From JAMXLO01 sp035569235 (lineage in GTDB: Bacteria; Pseudomonadota; Alphaproteobacteria; Acetobacterales; Acetobacteraceae), in contig DATMND010000422.1 of assembly GCA_035569235.1 (NCBI GenBank), positions 1 to 64,000 of the forward strand: DNA of 64,000 bases, in the 5' to 3' direction. Below the pieces are notes generated by a model. That model searched no databases. It worked only from the letters and a program-made list of their open reading frames with translations, and was not told the origin of the DNA. The translations under genes were made by a program, and so were the position numbers. Below, one piece after another: positions 43,687-52,414 of this stretch. Each line of letters begins with the position of its first letter. The stretch's first letter is position 1.

Positions 43687-44820
43687 TCATTCCGTGGCGA
43701 ATACTGATCGGAATGTGTCGGCTCGCACGCGAGTCCGCGAGGCAGCGAGTCGCATGGCCCGCGGCCAGCAGCGGCACAGAAGCAGCAGCCAAGGTTGCGC
43801 AGCCGAGACAAGACAGGCGCGATGAATGAGCGAAGACAGCCGCATCTGCGGAGCAACGCGCCGCGCCCAGGCGAGGTGATACGCGCCCGCCGCATTACCG
43901 TGTGCGAGCAATATGTTGGAAGCCAGCGTTGCACTCGCCAGCGCAAGCGCCACGCCGTCGCCGGTGAGCGACGCGATAACAGTCGCCTGGTCGCCGAGGC
44001 GGAACAGATTGGGCGAGTCCTTCGCGTTCGGTGCGTGCGTGTAGCCATATGGCAGGCCGGCGATCGCAAGTGGCCGATCGAGCATTGGTCGCGCGCCGTT
44101 CAGCCGTTCGGCGAGATGCGGGCTCTCGTGCGTGAGGGACTCGAACAGTTTGTCCCATTGACCGTCCACCGCACGCAATCTTGCACCCGGCACCAGCACG
44201 CACAGGACCGCCCGGTCGGATTCAACAAGCTGCAGCCCGGCGTAGCCGCCGACGAACAAAATTAGCTCGACGTGACCCCGCAATCCAGCCTGCTGGCGTG
44301 GATCGAGCGCGTAATACATCTTCATCCCGACAAGGCCAGTGCCGCGCATTGGCCGCGCCGCACCGCGCAGATCATGTTTGCCCGTGGCTAGGAACACCGT
44401 GTCGGCCGCGACCGTCCCAGCCGAGCCGCAATCGAGCCGCAGAGACCCGTTGCTACGATTGATGCTGCGGACGGGGCAGCCTCGCAGGACCGTGGCTCCG
44501 CTCAACTCCGCCTGACGCAGCAGCGCCTCGTCCAGTGCGCGGCGCGTCAGACCGAGCGCGGGGAATGGCAGGCGCGCGGTTGCGATGCGTTTCCCGTGCA
44601 CCAAACGGACATTGGTTATCTCCGACGGCGCCAACGCCGCGATATCGACACCCAAAGCCGCGATCGCCTCGATCGCCTCGGCGCTGAGGAAGTCACCGCA
44701 TACCTTGTCGGTGGGGCCGGCATTACGTTCGATCAGTGTGACAGCACGCCCGGCCCGGGCGAGCAGTAAGGCCGCGGTGGCGCCGGCTGGCCCACCGCCG
44801 ATGATCACCGGTCCGGGCAT
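43687..44820 (-). CDS. FAD-dependent oxidoreductase of a type III PKS operon
   Basis: A 377-residue flavoprotein of the geranylgeranyl-reductase/aromatic hydroxylase type. Dinucleotide-binding motif IIGGGPAGATAALLLARAG (residues about 5-23), GDFLSAEAIEAI, and the second FAD motif LFRLGDQATVIASLTGDGV near residue 275. By analogy with SrsC of the Streptomyces griseus srsABC operon, it could hydroxylate a methylated resorcinol towards a quinone. Third in an operon with the methyltransferase (16-bp overlap) and PKS. An ATG at 44820 is preferred; a GTG at 44835 is possible. Confidence 0.88.
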   Translation of the reverse strand: MPGPVIIGGGPAGATAALLLARAGRAVTLIERNAGPTDKVCGDFLSAEAIEAIAALGVDIAALAPSEITNVRLVHGKRIATARLPFPALGLTRRALDEALLRQAELSGATVLRGCPVRSINRSNGSLRLDCGSAGTVAADTVFLATGKHDLRGAARPMRGTGLVGMKMYYALDPRQQAGLRGHVELILFVGGYAGLQLVESDRAVLCVLVPGARLRAVDGQWDKLFESLTHESPHLAERLNGARPMLDRPLAIAGLPYGYTHAPNAKDSPNLFRLGDQATVIASLTGDGVALALASATLASNILLAHGNAAGAYHLAWARRVAPQMRLSSLIHRACLVSAAQPWLLLLCRCWPRAMRLAASRTRVRADTFRSVFATE

Positions 44821-45515
44821 CGTCGCGCGACGCACAGCCGAAATGGCATATGCCAGGTGATTTCAACGTCAGCCTCGGTGAGCCCGGCGGATCGGATCAA
44901 ACGGAGCCAATCATTTCGGACAAAACTGCGCGCGATCGAGATGCGGCCGTCGCTCAGGACAAAAGGGTGCCAGCGCGCAAGCCATGCGAGCACGCCAAAA
45001 CCGTAATAGGGAAACCAGTGTCGGTGCAGGTCGCCGATGAACCAGCCGCGCCGCGCATGTGCCTCCATCCAGCGGATGAATTTCACCACCGTGTCGTCAG
45101 TGAGGTGATGGGTGAATTGCGAGCTGATGATGTAGTCGTAGCCGCCGCCCTCCGGCTGGAAGGTGAACACATCGGCGGTGTGAAAGGTGATCCCCGCTGA
45201 AGCCGGCGTCGCCTCGCGTGCGGCCCGTGCGCTCCACGGGTTGAGGTCCACGCCTTCGAGCCGTGCCGCAATGCCGTTCCGCTCTGCCCAGCGATGGATG
45301 CGCCGCAGAATATCGCCATGGCCGCAGGCAACGTCGAGCAGCGAGAAGGATTTTTCCCCACCCCCCTCGCGCGCAAGCCATGCAAGTGTCGGCCGCGGCG
45401 TGAGCGTTACGGTGTTGACGCGCGCTAGATCGCGCAGGCAGCGCCGGTAATCATCGTAATCGACGCAATCGGTATCCATCCGCTCATCGGCCGTGCTGCG
45501 TGCGGCGAGGCTCAT
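44805..45515 (-). CDS. SAM-dependent methyltransferase of a type III PKS operon
   Basis: A 236-residue class I methyltransferase. SAM-binding motif LLDVACGHGDILRRIHRWAE (about 59-78), GVDLNPWSARAAR (motif II), TFHTADVFTFQP and DYIISSQFTHHLTDDTVVKF. It would methylate the polyketide product, as SrsB does for alkylresorcinols. The ATG at 45515 overlaps the stop of the PKS gene by four bases; an internal ATG at codon 13 (MDTDCVDYDDY) is an alternative start. Confidence 0.88.
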   Translation of the reverse strand: MSLAARSTADERMDTDCVDYDDYRRCLRDLARVNTVTLTPRPTLAWLAREGGGEKSFSLLDVACGHGDILRRIHRWAERNGIAARLEGVDLNPWSARAAREATPASAGITFHTADVFTFQPEGGGYDYIISSQFTHHLTDDTVVKFIRWMEAHARRGWFIGDLHRHWFPYYGFGVLAWLARWHPFVLSDGRISIARSFVRNDWLRLIRSAGLTEADVEITWHMPFRLCVARRCPDR

Positions 45516-46582
45516 GCGCGGTGGAACCCGAACGTTTCAACGGTAAGGCCAGGTCCGAATGCCATTGCCAGCCCGTCGCCCGAGCATCTGGGCGCGCGCA
45601 GGATACGATCGAGCACGAAAATGAGCGTGGCCGAGGACATGTTACCGAAATCCCGCAGCACGTCGCGCGAGAAGCGCAGCGTATCCGGGGCCAGCGCAAG
45701 TCCGTGCTGGACCGCATCCAGGATCGAACGTCCGCCCGCATGCACGGCCCACATTGCAATGTCGTCTGCGGTGCGATTACCGAGCAATGCGGCACCATGC
45801 TCCATCAGCCAGCGGCGGATGCGGCCAGGCACCTGACCCGATAGATGCATTTCAAATCCCTGATCGCGGATATGCCAGGTGATCATTTCGGCGGTGCGTG
45901 GAATCACGGCTGCATGAAAGCGATCGAGCGCCAGCCCGGTGGGCTCGGCGGAGACCAGGCACGCGCCGCAGCCGTCGCCGAACAGCAGGAAGCTCAGCAT
46001 CTTCTCGATCACCCACTGCTCCTGAAGATGCAGGCAGCAGAGTTCCAGATTGATCACCAGAACCTTTGCGCTTGATTCCGAGCGAACGATATGACGGGCC
46101 AGCTTCAGGGCGTTCACCGCGGCAAAGCATCCCATGAACCCGACATTGGTGCGTTCGACCGACGGCGAGAGGCCAGCCGCGTTCATGATATGAAAATCGA
46201 GACCGGGTGCGGTGAAACCAGTGCAGCTTGCCACGATCAGGTGGGTGATTGCGGTGCGCTCTGCTGCGATGTCCAGTGCTTCGATCGCCTGCAGCGCGAG
46301 CGTCAATGCCTCATTCTCGAACCGGGCCATGCGGTCGCCGGTGGAGGGGAAGGCGCCGCGCCGGTAGAAGCGTTCGGTGTCGAGGAAGTGATCGCGGGGT
46401 TTGGGGCCCGGCTCGAAGAAGGAGTACCGGTGCTGGATGTCGGCCAGGCCAACCATTCGGTCGAACAGCGCGATTGCGTGCTCATCCGGCAGCGCGGAAC
46501 GGGCGAAGTCGATGAACTCCGTGTGGATGTCGTGCGGCGGAACCGCGGTGCCGATCCGGTTGAGCCAGGCCTGGGTCACCAT
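45512..46582 (-). CDS. Type III polyketide synthase (chalcone/alkylresorcinol synthase-like)
   Basis: A 356-residue homodimeric ketosynthase with the complete triad: Cys152 in NVGFMGCFAAVNAL, His281 in AVHAGGRSILDAV and Asn314 in DFGNMSSATL. Loops are typical: ASCTGFTAPGLDFHIMN and SFLLFGDGCGACLVS. It would extend an acyl-CoA or acyl-ACP starter with malonyl units and cyclise it without an ACP. First gene of a three-gene operon (PKS, methyltransferase, flavoprotein), the same set as the srs operon. The starter unit cannot be read from sequence, but phenolic lipids are the best guess. Confidence 0.94.
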   Translation of the reverse strand: MVTQAWLNRIGTAVPPHDIHTEFIDFARSALPDEHAIALFDRMVGLADIQHRYSFFEPGPKPRDHFLDTERFYRRGAFPSTGDRMARFENEALTLALQAIEALDIAAERTAITHLIVASCTGFTAPGLDFHIMNAAGLSPSVERTNVGFMGCFAAVNALKLARHIVRSESSAKVLVINLELCCLHLQEQWVIEKMLSFLLFGDGCGACLVSAEPTGLALDRFHAAVIPRTAEMITWHIRDQGFEMHLSGQVPGRIRRWLMEHGAALLGNRTADDIAMWAVHAGGRSILDAVQHGLALAPDTLRFSRDVLRDFGNMSSATLIFVLDRILRAPRCSGDGLAMAFGPGLTVETFGFHRA

Positions 46583-46679
46583 GGGTCCTTCGTGCTGGGT
46601 CCGGGACGGCAGGAGCCCGCCCGGACCGGGTACATCTCTGGGATGTGGGGTGGCAAGCCTGATGTGCTATAGAGTGCAC

Positions 46680-47258
46680 ATGAGCATGAAGCTGTCACAA
46701 TCCCTGACGGTCGACGCATTTCTGGCCTGGGAACGCAGGCAGCAATTACGCTATGAATTCGACGGTGACCGCATCGTTGCGATGACCGGGGGAACGGTGA
46801 ACCATGCCGCCATCATGGACAATGTCGCCTATGCGCTGCGGCGCCGGCTCAAGGCACCTTGCCGGGCCTTCACGAGTAACCCGAAAATCCTGACCGCGGG
46901 AAGTGTGCGCTATCCGGATGCGGTCGTCACGTGCTCGCCGGTGGCAGGAACGAGCGACATCCTGCCGTCCCCGGTCGTGGTATTCGAGGTTCTCTCGTCC
47001 AGTACCGCTACCGCTACCGCTTCGGTCGATCGCGTGACCAAGAACGAGGAATATCGCGCAACGCAGTCGATCCAGCGTTACATAATGCTCGAGCAGACAC
47101 GCATCGCCGCCACGGTGTTCGCCCGCGCCGGCGAAAGTTGGATCGGCATGGTCGCGACTGGCGATGCGGTGCTTGCCATGCCGGAGATCGGTGTCGAACT
47201 GCCGTTGATGGAACTCTACGCCGACGTGGAACTGCCGCCGCCCGACACCGACGACTGA
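46680..47258 (+). CDS. Uma2-family (DUF820) predicted PD-(D/E)xK nuclease
   Basis: A 192-residue protein. Begins MSMKLSQSLTVDAFLAWERR and has the family's RYEFDGDRIVAMTGGTVNHA start (Glu of the nuclease fold), then VRYPDAVVTCSP (Asp) and VVVFEVLSSSTATATASVDR (Glu plus the usual Lys at KNEEY). Uma2 proteins are abundant single-domain predicted endonucleases, most with no demonstrated role. ATG at 46680 was chosen from the N-terminal pattern. Start-to-start gap to the divergent PKS gene is about 100 bases. Confidence 0.85.
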   Translation: MSMKLSQSLTVDAFLAWERRQQLRYEFDGDRIVAMTGGTVNHAAIMDNVAYALRRRLKAPCRAFTSNPKILTAGSVRYPDAVVTCSPVAGTSDILPSPVVVFEVLSSSTATATASVDRVTKNEEYRATQSIQRYIMLEQTRIAATVFARAGESWIGMVATGDAVLAMPEIGVELPLMELYADVELPPPDTDD

Positions 47259-47259
47259 A

Positions 47260-47291
47260 CTACGGCAGCACCTTCCCGGGATTCATGATGC
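47260..47291 (-). pseudogene. 3'-terminal scrap of a FAD-linked oxidase gene
   Basis: The minus strand reads RIMNPGKVLP then TAG, nearly identical to the last residues of the flavoprotein at 49849-51282 (GIMNPGKVLL). About 28 bases (gcagcaccttccc-gg-ttcatgat) are shared. It stands alone two bases beyond the Uma2 stop, so it is a relic of a duplication or deletion. Confidence 0.65.
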
Positions 47292-47337
47292 GCTGCGTTA
47301 AGGCGTCTCAGCAGCGACGTTCGACTCCTCGGGCGGC

Positions 47338-49494
47338 TCAGTTGATCCGCAGAGAACCGTCCTGGATCAGCGTATCGAGCGTAACCCCGGCGCCCACACC
47401 ATGCAGGACAGCGAGCGAACTGCCGCCGAAGGACAGGGTGGCGTCTCGGCCGGCAGAGGCGACCTGCACAAGTGATCGCAACTGACTGAAGTCGCCGGCC
47501 AGATTGATCTGTGCCTCCGCCAGCGCCTGCGACAGGTCGAGGACGTCGCCATTGTGCAGTTCAAAGCCGGAGATCTGATCCACGCCGCCCTGCTGCAGCA
47601 CCACGGTTTCCCGGTTACCGTCGAGTGTGATCGTGTTCGTTCCCGGCCCCCCGTAGACCGTGCTGCTGTTGCCGTCCGCCGTGATCGTGTCATCACCACG
47701 TCCGCCAAAGATCAACTGGTTCTCCCCATGGCCGATCAGTTTATCGTTGCCATCGCCACCGATCAGGCGGTGGCCGGACCCGTCCGCGGTCAGCCTGTCC
47801 GCGCCGGCGGAGCCGACTTGCGTGGGCAGTGCCGGCCCGGTGACGGTGACATCCACCGTGCCCGTGACTGTTGCCCCCTGCGGATCGGAGATCGTGTATG
47901 TGAAGCGATCAACCGGCTTGGCCGTGTTGAAACCGTCGGCTGTGTAGGTGAGCATCCGATCTCCCGCGTCGAAGTACAGAAACCCCGCCGAATTCGACAG
48001 GCCGAGGGTGCTGACGGTGAGCTGGGCCTGATCGCCGAGGTCCACATCCTGCGCATTGGCGAGCAGTTGTGCGTAGACGTTCTGCAGCGTCTGACCCTCG
48101 GCAACGGTGTAGGAAAGCGCCGGACTGATGAGTGTCGGTGGATCGTTGACGGCGGTCGCGATCACCGAGGTCGTGTCATCCGTTTTCGTCAGGTCCAACT
48201 GACCGAGCGTGTTCTCGACGCGGATTTCAAAACCGGTGGTGACCGACTGCCCAGGCACCAACTGATGGTCGGTGGGGGTGAATACCAACCCTTCCAGTGC
48301 CGTCGTTACGGTATTCGTGGCGCCTGTGATCGTGAAGACACCGTTGCTGATCGTGCTGCCGTCGCTCGCAGCGTTCGGGTCGGAAAGCGTGCCGTTCGCT
48401 GTGTCGCTGGGTCTGACCGTCACCGTCTCGGTCGGCGTGCCGACACTGGGCGCGGCAATGACGACGCCTGCAAATGGCCTGACTGCCTTTGCGTCGGTGG
48501 TCGTCTGGTTGGCCAGTGTTCCGACGATCTCGGTTGGCGGCCCTTCTGTTGCTGTAAAGCCATGAGAACCGGTGCCGTCGGAATAGTCTCCGACGATTTC
48601 GCCGCTGTCATTGACGCCAAGTATGGAGGTTCCTTTCGAGCCCGCTGGGTCTATGGTGGTGAGCACGCCATTGATGTCAGCAAAACCATGGTTGCCGGTG
48701 CTGTCGGTGTAGGTTCCAACGACTTCGCCGCGATCGTTGACCCCGACGACGTCAGTTGAGATTGAGCCCGGTACGTCTACTGTGGTGATGGTGCCGTTGA
48801 GGTCGACGAAGCTTTTTTGCGCGCTGCCATCGAAAAATTGACCAAAGACGCCGCCGCTGTCGTTGACTTTAATGGTGTCTATAGAGATTGCGTCCAGCCC
48901 GATGTTGGTGAAAACACCATTGATATCAGTGAAGCCGTGCACGCCGGTGCTGTCGGAATATATTCCGACGATTTCGCCGCCTTCGTTGATTCCTGTAACC
49001 TTGGTGGAGATCGAGCCAGGAAAATCGATAGTGGTGAAGACGCCATTGCTGTCAACGAAGCCATGCGATTGCTTGTTACTCAACAAAGTGTAGGTGCCGG
49101 CGATTTCGCCGCTGTCGTTGATTCCGGAAATTACAGTATCGATTGGAAACGGCGCGACCGGCGCATCGAATGCAGAGATCGTACCGTTGATCCCAATGAA
49201 GCCACGGTGGATTTGCGTTACGATTGGCGGACGCGGGGGCGGCTGAGGCAGACTGATGAGCTGAAGAGCGGTTCCAACAATTTCACCGCTGCTGTTGAAG
49301 CCGCTGATCGTGATACCGTTGCGGATCGAGGCTGGCACGTCAAAGGACGCGACCGTGCCGTTCTCCGCAATGTAGAAGAACGAACCTGTGCTATTCGAAT
49401 ACGATCCGACAAGCGCACCGCTGGCGGCAATACCGTCGACAGTTGTGCCGGTCGAGCCGGACAGTTCAATGGTGGTAATGTCGAATGTTGGCAT
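47338..49494 (-). CDS. Large secreted HAF-repeat/cadherin-like/RTX protein
   Basis: A 718-residue protein. Residues about 1-325 are HAF-type beta repeats of about 45 residues, with recurring GINDSGEIVGTYTDSTGNHG and FVDxNGxFTTID phrases. About 330-560 form two beta-sandwich regions, the second cadherin-like (VNDPPTLISPALSYTVAEGQ). About 575-620 are RTX calcium-binding nonapeptides (GGDGNDKLI, GGRGDDTIT), followed by about 100 residues with an end typical of type I secretion substrates. No Sec signal, consistent with T1SS export. No T1SS genes are in the window. Likely extracellular or cell-surface; function unknown. Confidence 0.85.
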   Translation of the reverse strand: MPTFDITTIELSGSTGTTVDGIAASGALVGSYSNSTGSFFYIAENGTVASFDVPASIRNGITISGFNSSGEIVGTALQLISLPQPPPRPPIVTQIHRGFIGINGTISAFDAPVAPFPIDTVISGINDSGEIAGTYTLLSNKQSHGFVDSNGVFTTIDFPGSISTKVTGINEGGEIVGIYSDSTGVHGFTDINGVFTNIGLDAISIDTIKVNDSGGVFGQFFDGSAQKSFVDLNGTITTVDVPGSISTDVVGVNDRGEVVGTYTDSTGNHGFADINGVLTTIDPAGSKGTSILGVNDSGEIVGDYSDGTGSHGFTATEGPPTEIVGTLANQTTTDAKAVRPFAGVVIAAPSVGTPTETVTVRPSDTANGTLSDPNAASDGSTISNGVFTITGATNTVTTALEGLVFTPTDHQLVPGQSVTTGFEIRVENTLGQLDLTKTDDTTSVIATAVNDPPTLISPALSYTVAEGQTLQNVYAQLLANAQDVDLGDQAQLTVSTLGLSNSAGFLYFDAGDRMLTYTADGFNTAKPVDRFTYTISDPQGATVTGTVDVTVTGPALPTQVGSAGADRLTADGSGHRLIGGDGNDKLIGHGENQLIFGGRGDDTITADGNSSTVYGGPGTNTITLDGNRETVVLQQGGVDQISGFELHNGDVLDLSQALAEAQINLAGDFSQLRSLVQVASAGRDATLSFGGSSLAVLHGVGAGVTLDTLIQDGSLRIN

Positions 49495-49848
49495 ACTGGT
49501 TCCCCTTATTCACCTCGGCGTGCAGCGGGCTGCATCGATACTGGATATCCGTGCCGGTGTGCTATTGAGTGGACATCCTAAGTTTGGATGTGACGAGAAA
49601 GCGGCGGCTCTTGGGAATGCGGACGAAGCGCATGCCGAGTTATCCAACCTCTCCTGTTGATCCTGCGGCATAGCAGGTCGATATGCTTTCACATCGACCG
49701 GCCTGACGTCCGATCCGCTTGGCCGAGGTTCAGTCAATTTGATGCGCTGGTCGTCAGCCGTTCGGCTGATGCTGCGCGTGCCTCACGACAACGTGATTGT
49801 ACCTTCCGCCCACGGAGGGCGTGGACCTGCCGCCGCTTGTCGGCGGCG
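49495..49848. other. Intergenic region upstream of the RTX gene, with a hairpin at its end
   Basis: No gene seen. The part near 49500-49600 should hold the promoter of the HAF/RTX gene. The end near 49820 shows a short match to the Uma2 gene's 3' end (gtgga-ctgccgccgc), adjoining the flavoprotein stop, in the same order as at 47226-47291. Confidence 0.5.
49829..49847 (-). terminator. Stem-loop after the FAD-linked oxidase gene
   Basis: GCCGCCG, five-base loop, CGGCGGC: a perfect 7-bp GC stem one base beyond the stop codon of the minus-strand flavoprotein gene. No T-run follows, so a factor-independent terminator is possible but not certain. Confidence 0.5.
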
Positions 49849-51282
49849 CTACAGCAGCACCTTCCCCGGGTTCATGATCCCCAGTGGATCGAGTGCCGCC
49901 TTGATCCGGCGCATCGTCTCCAGTTCGGCGCCGCCACGCCAGTCCGGCATCATGTAGGGCTTCAGCCGCCCGATGCCGTGTTCGGCCGAAAAGCTGCCGT
50001 CGAGCGCCCGCACGACCTCGTTCACGGCATCCATGATCGCGTGATCCTCTGCGAGGAACCACGCGGGATCGGCGCCGACCGGCTGCTCGACGTTGAAGTG
50101 GATGTTGCCGTCGCCCATGTGGCCGAATGGAACGGCGCGGATGCCGGGAATCAGCACCTCGCATGCGGCCGTGGCGCGCTGGATGAATTCCGGCACCTTC
50201 GACACCGGCACCGACACGTCGTTCTTCACGCTGGCACCCTCGCGCTTCTGCGCCTCGGAGTGTTCCTCACGCAGCCGCCAGATCGCCATGCCCTGCGCGT
50301 CGCTTTCCGCGATCGCCGCATCCAGCACGAGGTCCTCGGCAAGCGCCTGCACCAGCACGGCTTCCAGCGACGCGCGCAGGCCGGCGTCGGGGCGCGGCGT
50401 GGCAAGCTCCACCAGCACATAATGCGACGCCGGTTGGGCGAGCGGCAGCGTCGCTCCCGGGATGTGCTTCAGCACCAGGTCGATCCCCGGTCCGGACATG
50501 TATTCGAACGCCTGCACGGCGGCGGGGTCGTGCGCCTGAAAGCGGCTGAACAGCTCCAGCGCCGCATCGGGAGAGCCGACGGCGCAGAACGCCACGCAGG
50601 TCTCGCGCGGCCGCGGCACGAGTTTCAGCACGGCCGCGGTGATGATGCCGAGCGTGCCTTCCGAGCCGACGAAGAGCTGGCGCAGGCAGTAGCCGGTGTT
50701 GTCCTTGCGCAACCGGCGCAGGCCGTTCCAAACCGCACCGTCCGGCAGCACCACTTCGAGCCCCAGCACAAGGTCGCGCGCATTGCCGTAGCGCACGGTG
50801 TTGTTGCCGCCCGCATTGGCCGCAAGCACGCCGCCGATCTGCGCGGTGCCTTCCGACGAGATTGACAGCGGCAACAGGCACCCCGCATCGGCCGCGGCAA
50901 TCTGTGCCGCCTTCAGCGTGGCACCGGCCTCGATGGTCAAGGTCAGGTCGATTGGGTCGATGTCGCGAACGCGCGCCATGCGGGCCAGGTTCAGCACGAA
51001 TTCGCTGCCGTCTTCCGATGGCGTGGCGCCACCGACCATGGACGTGTTGCCGCCCTGCGGCACGATCGCCACACGCGCCGCAGCGCACAGACGAACCACG
51101 GCCGCCACTTCCTCAGTGCTGGCGGGGCGAATAACCGCCGGGGTGCTGCCACGATAAAGACGCCGCCAGTCCTCGGTATAGCCGGTTGTATCGGCGGGAT
51201 CGGTCAGCAGGCCACGCTCGCCGACGACTTTCCGGATTACATCGAGCAGACCGCATTGCGGCGAAGGCGCGGCGTCGGGCAT
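49849..51282 (-). CDS. FAD-binding oxidoreductase (GlcD/D-2-hydroxyacid dehydrogenase-like)
   Basis: A 477-residue flavoenzyme of the VAO family. FAD-binding part: PQGGNTSMVGGATP (about 75-88), ISSEGTAQIGGVLAANAGGN, RYGNARDLVLGLEVVLPDG and FVGSEGTLGIITAAVLKL. C-terminal FAD-oxidase domain has PFGHMGDGNIHFNVEQP (metal/substrate His), SAEHGIGRLK and the closing ALDPLGIMNPGKVL. It would oxidise a D-2-hydroxyacid such as D-lactate or D-2-hydroxyglutarate and pass electrons to the respiratory chain or an ETF. Divergent from the MaoC operon, 59 bases apart. Confidence 0.93.
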   Translation of the reverse strand: MPDAAPSPQCGLLDVIRKVVGERGLLTDPADTTGYTEDWRRLYRGSTPAVIRPASTEEVAAVVRLCAAARVAIVPQGGNTSMVGGATPSEDGSEFVLNLARMARVRDIDPIDLTLTIEAGATLKAAQIAAADAGCLLPLSISSEGTAQIGGVLAANAGGNNTVRYGNARDLVLGLEVVLPDGAVWNGLRRLRKDNTGYCLRQLFVGSEGTLGIITAAVLKLVPRPRETCVAFCAVGSPDAALELFSRFQAHDPAAVQAFEYMSGPGIDLVLKHIPGATLPLAQPASHYVLVELATPRPDAGLRASLEAVLVQALAEDLVLDAAIAESDAQGMAIWRLREEHSEAQKREGASVKNDVSVPVSKVPEFIQRATAACEVLIPGIRAVPFGHMGDGNIHFNVEQPVGADPAWFLAEDHAIMDAVNEVVRALDGSFSAEHGIGRLKPYMMPDWRGGAELETMRRIKAALDPLGIMNPGKVLL

Positions 51283-51341
51283 GCGTTCGTCCTCCGTGCC
51301 CCAGCGTAGTCCGCCGCAGCCGGCACCGCTATGCTGGAGCG

Positions 51342-51797
51342 ATGGACAAGCTCTATCTGGACGACCTGATCGTCGGGCAACGTTTCACGAGCGGTACACA
51401 CACGATGGATGCCGCGGAGATGCAGCGTTTTGCGGCGGACTACGACCCGCAGCCGTTCCACCTCGACGAAGCAGCGGCACGAGCGACGCTGTTCGGCGAA
51501 CTGGTGGCGAGCGGGTGGCACACCGCCGCGACCACGATGCGGCTGATCGTCGAAGGCGGCCTCCCGATCGCGGGGGGAGTGATCGGCACCGGAGGGGAGT
51601 TGCTCTGGATCAAGCCGGTCCGTCCTGGCGACACGCTGCGGGTCGAGTGCGAGGTGCTCGACTTCACGCGGTCCCGCTCCAAGCCCGATCGAGGGACGGC
51701 GACTGTCCGCTGCGTCACGCTGAACCAGGACGGCGAGATGGTACAGAGCTTCACGCCGAAACTCGTCGTCCTGCGGCGGCCCGACAGCGACGAGTGA
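51342..51797 (+). CDS. MaoC-family dehydratase (hotdog fold)
   Basis: A 151-residue single hotdog-fold protein. The R-hydratase motif is visible: FAADYDPQPFHLDEAAARAT (Asp/His pair at about residues 35-40, matching the DxNPxH pattern), then FGELVASGWHTAATTMRL, and the PVRPGDTLRVECEVL strand. It should hydrate enoyl-CoA thioesters or a related substrate. ATG at 51342 is chosen for MDKLYLDDLIVGQRF. Its TGA overlaps the GTG of the ABC gene. Confidence 0.9.
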   Translation: MDKLYLDDLIVGQRFTSGTHTMDAAEMQRFAADYDPQPFHLDEAAARATLFGELVASGWHTAATTMRLIVEGGLPIAGGVIGTGGELLWIKPVRPGDTLRVECEVLDFTRSRSKPDRGTATVRCVTLNQDGEMVQSFTPKLVVLRRPDSDE

Positions 51798-52414
51798 GCG
51801 TGGCTCCGCAGTCGGGGCGGCTGCGCGTCGCCAACCTGCGGAGCCAACTCGCCGGCCCGTTCGATCTTGCCATTGGCGAGGGCGAGTGCGTCGCAATCAC
51901 GGGGCCGTCGGGTTCGGGCAAGAGCCTGTTCCTGCGCATGATCGCCGACCTTGATCCCAACCAGGGCGAGGTGTTTCTTGATGGCGCCGAGCGGCGCAGC
52001 ATCCCGGCGCCGGCGTGGCGCCGCCGCGTCGTTTACAATGCCGCCGAACCCGGCTGGTGGAGTGAGAGCGTCCTTGACCACTTCCGCGGCGCGACGACGA
52101 CCTTCGCGCGCGCGATGGCACCCAGGCTCGGACTTGCGCCCGCATTGCTGGACGGACCAGTGGTGCGGCTGTCCACCGGCGAACGCCAACGCCTGGCGTT
52201 GATCCGCGCGCTAGCACTGGATTCGCCGGTGCTGCTGCTGGATGAACCGACCGGTGCGCTGGATGAGCAAAGCACGAAGTCCGTCGAGGCGGTGCTGCGC
52301 GAGCGCCTCGCAGCCGGCGTCACGATCGCGATGGTAACGCACAGTCCCGTGCAGGCGACGCGGCTCGGACATCGGCACCTGCGCATGACAGATCGCCATC
52401 TGGTGCCGGCATGA
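51794..52414 (+). CDS. fetA: ABC transporter ATP-binding protein (FetA/YbbL-like)
   Basis: A 206-residue ATPase. Walker A GPSGSGKSLFLRMIADL (about residues 36-52), signature LSTGERQRLALIRAL, Walker B VLLLDEPTGALDEQS, switch His VTHSP. The Q-loop region (VVYNAAEPGWWSESVLDHF) resembles FetA. Together with FetB it would form an exporter linked in E. coli to iron homeostasis under peroxide stress. GTG at 51794 overlaps the MaoC stop; a second GTG six bases on is possible. FetB starts inside its last codons. Confidence 0.9.
   Translation: MSVAPQSGRLRVANLRSQLAGPFDLAIGEGECVAITGPSGSGKSLFLRMIADLDPNQGEVFLDGAERRSIPAPAWRRRVVYNAAEPGWWSESVLDHFRGATTTFARAMAPRLGLAPALLDGPVVRLSTGERQRLALIRALALDSPVLLLDEPTGALDEQSTKSVEAVLRERLAAGVTIAMVTHSPVQATRLGHRHLRMTDRHLVPA

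Noticed and set aside
47554..48759. 401-codon plus-strand frame opposite the HAF/RTX gene
   Set aside because: Antisense shadow; the minus-strand gene has clear repeat and RTX motifs.
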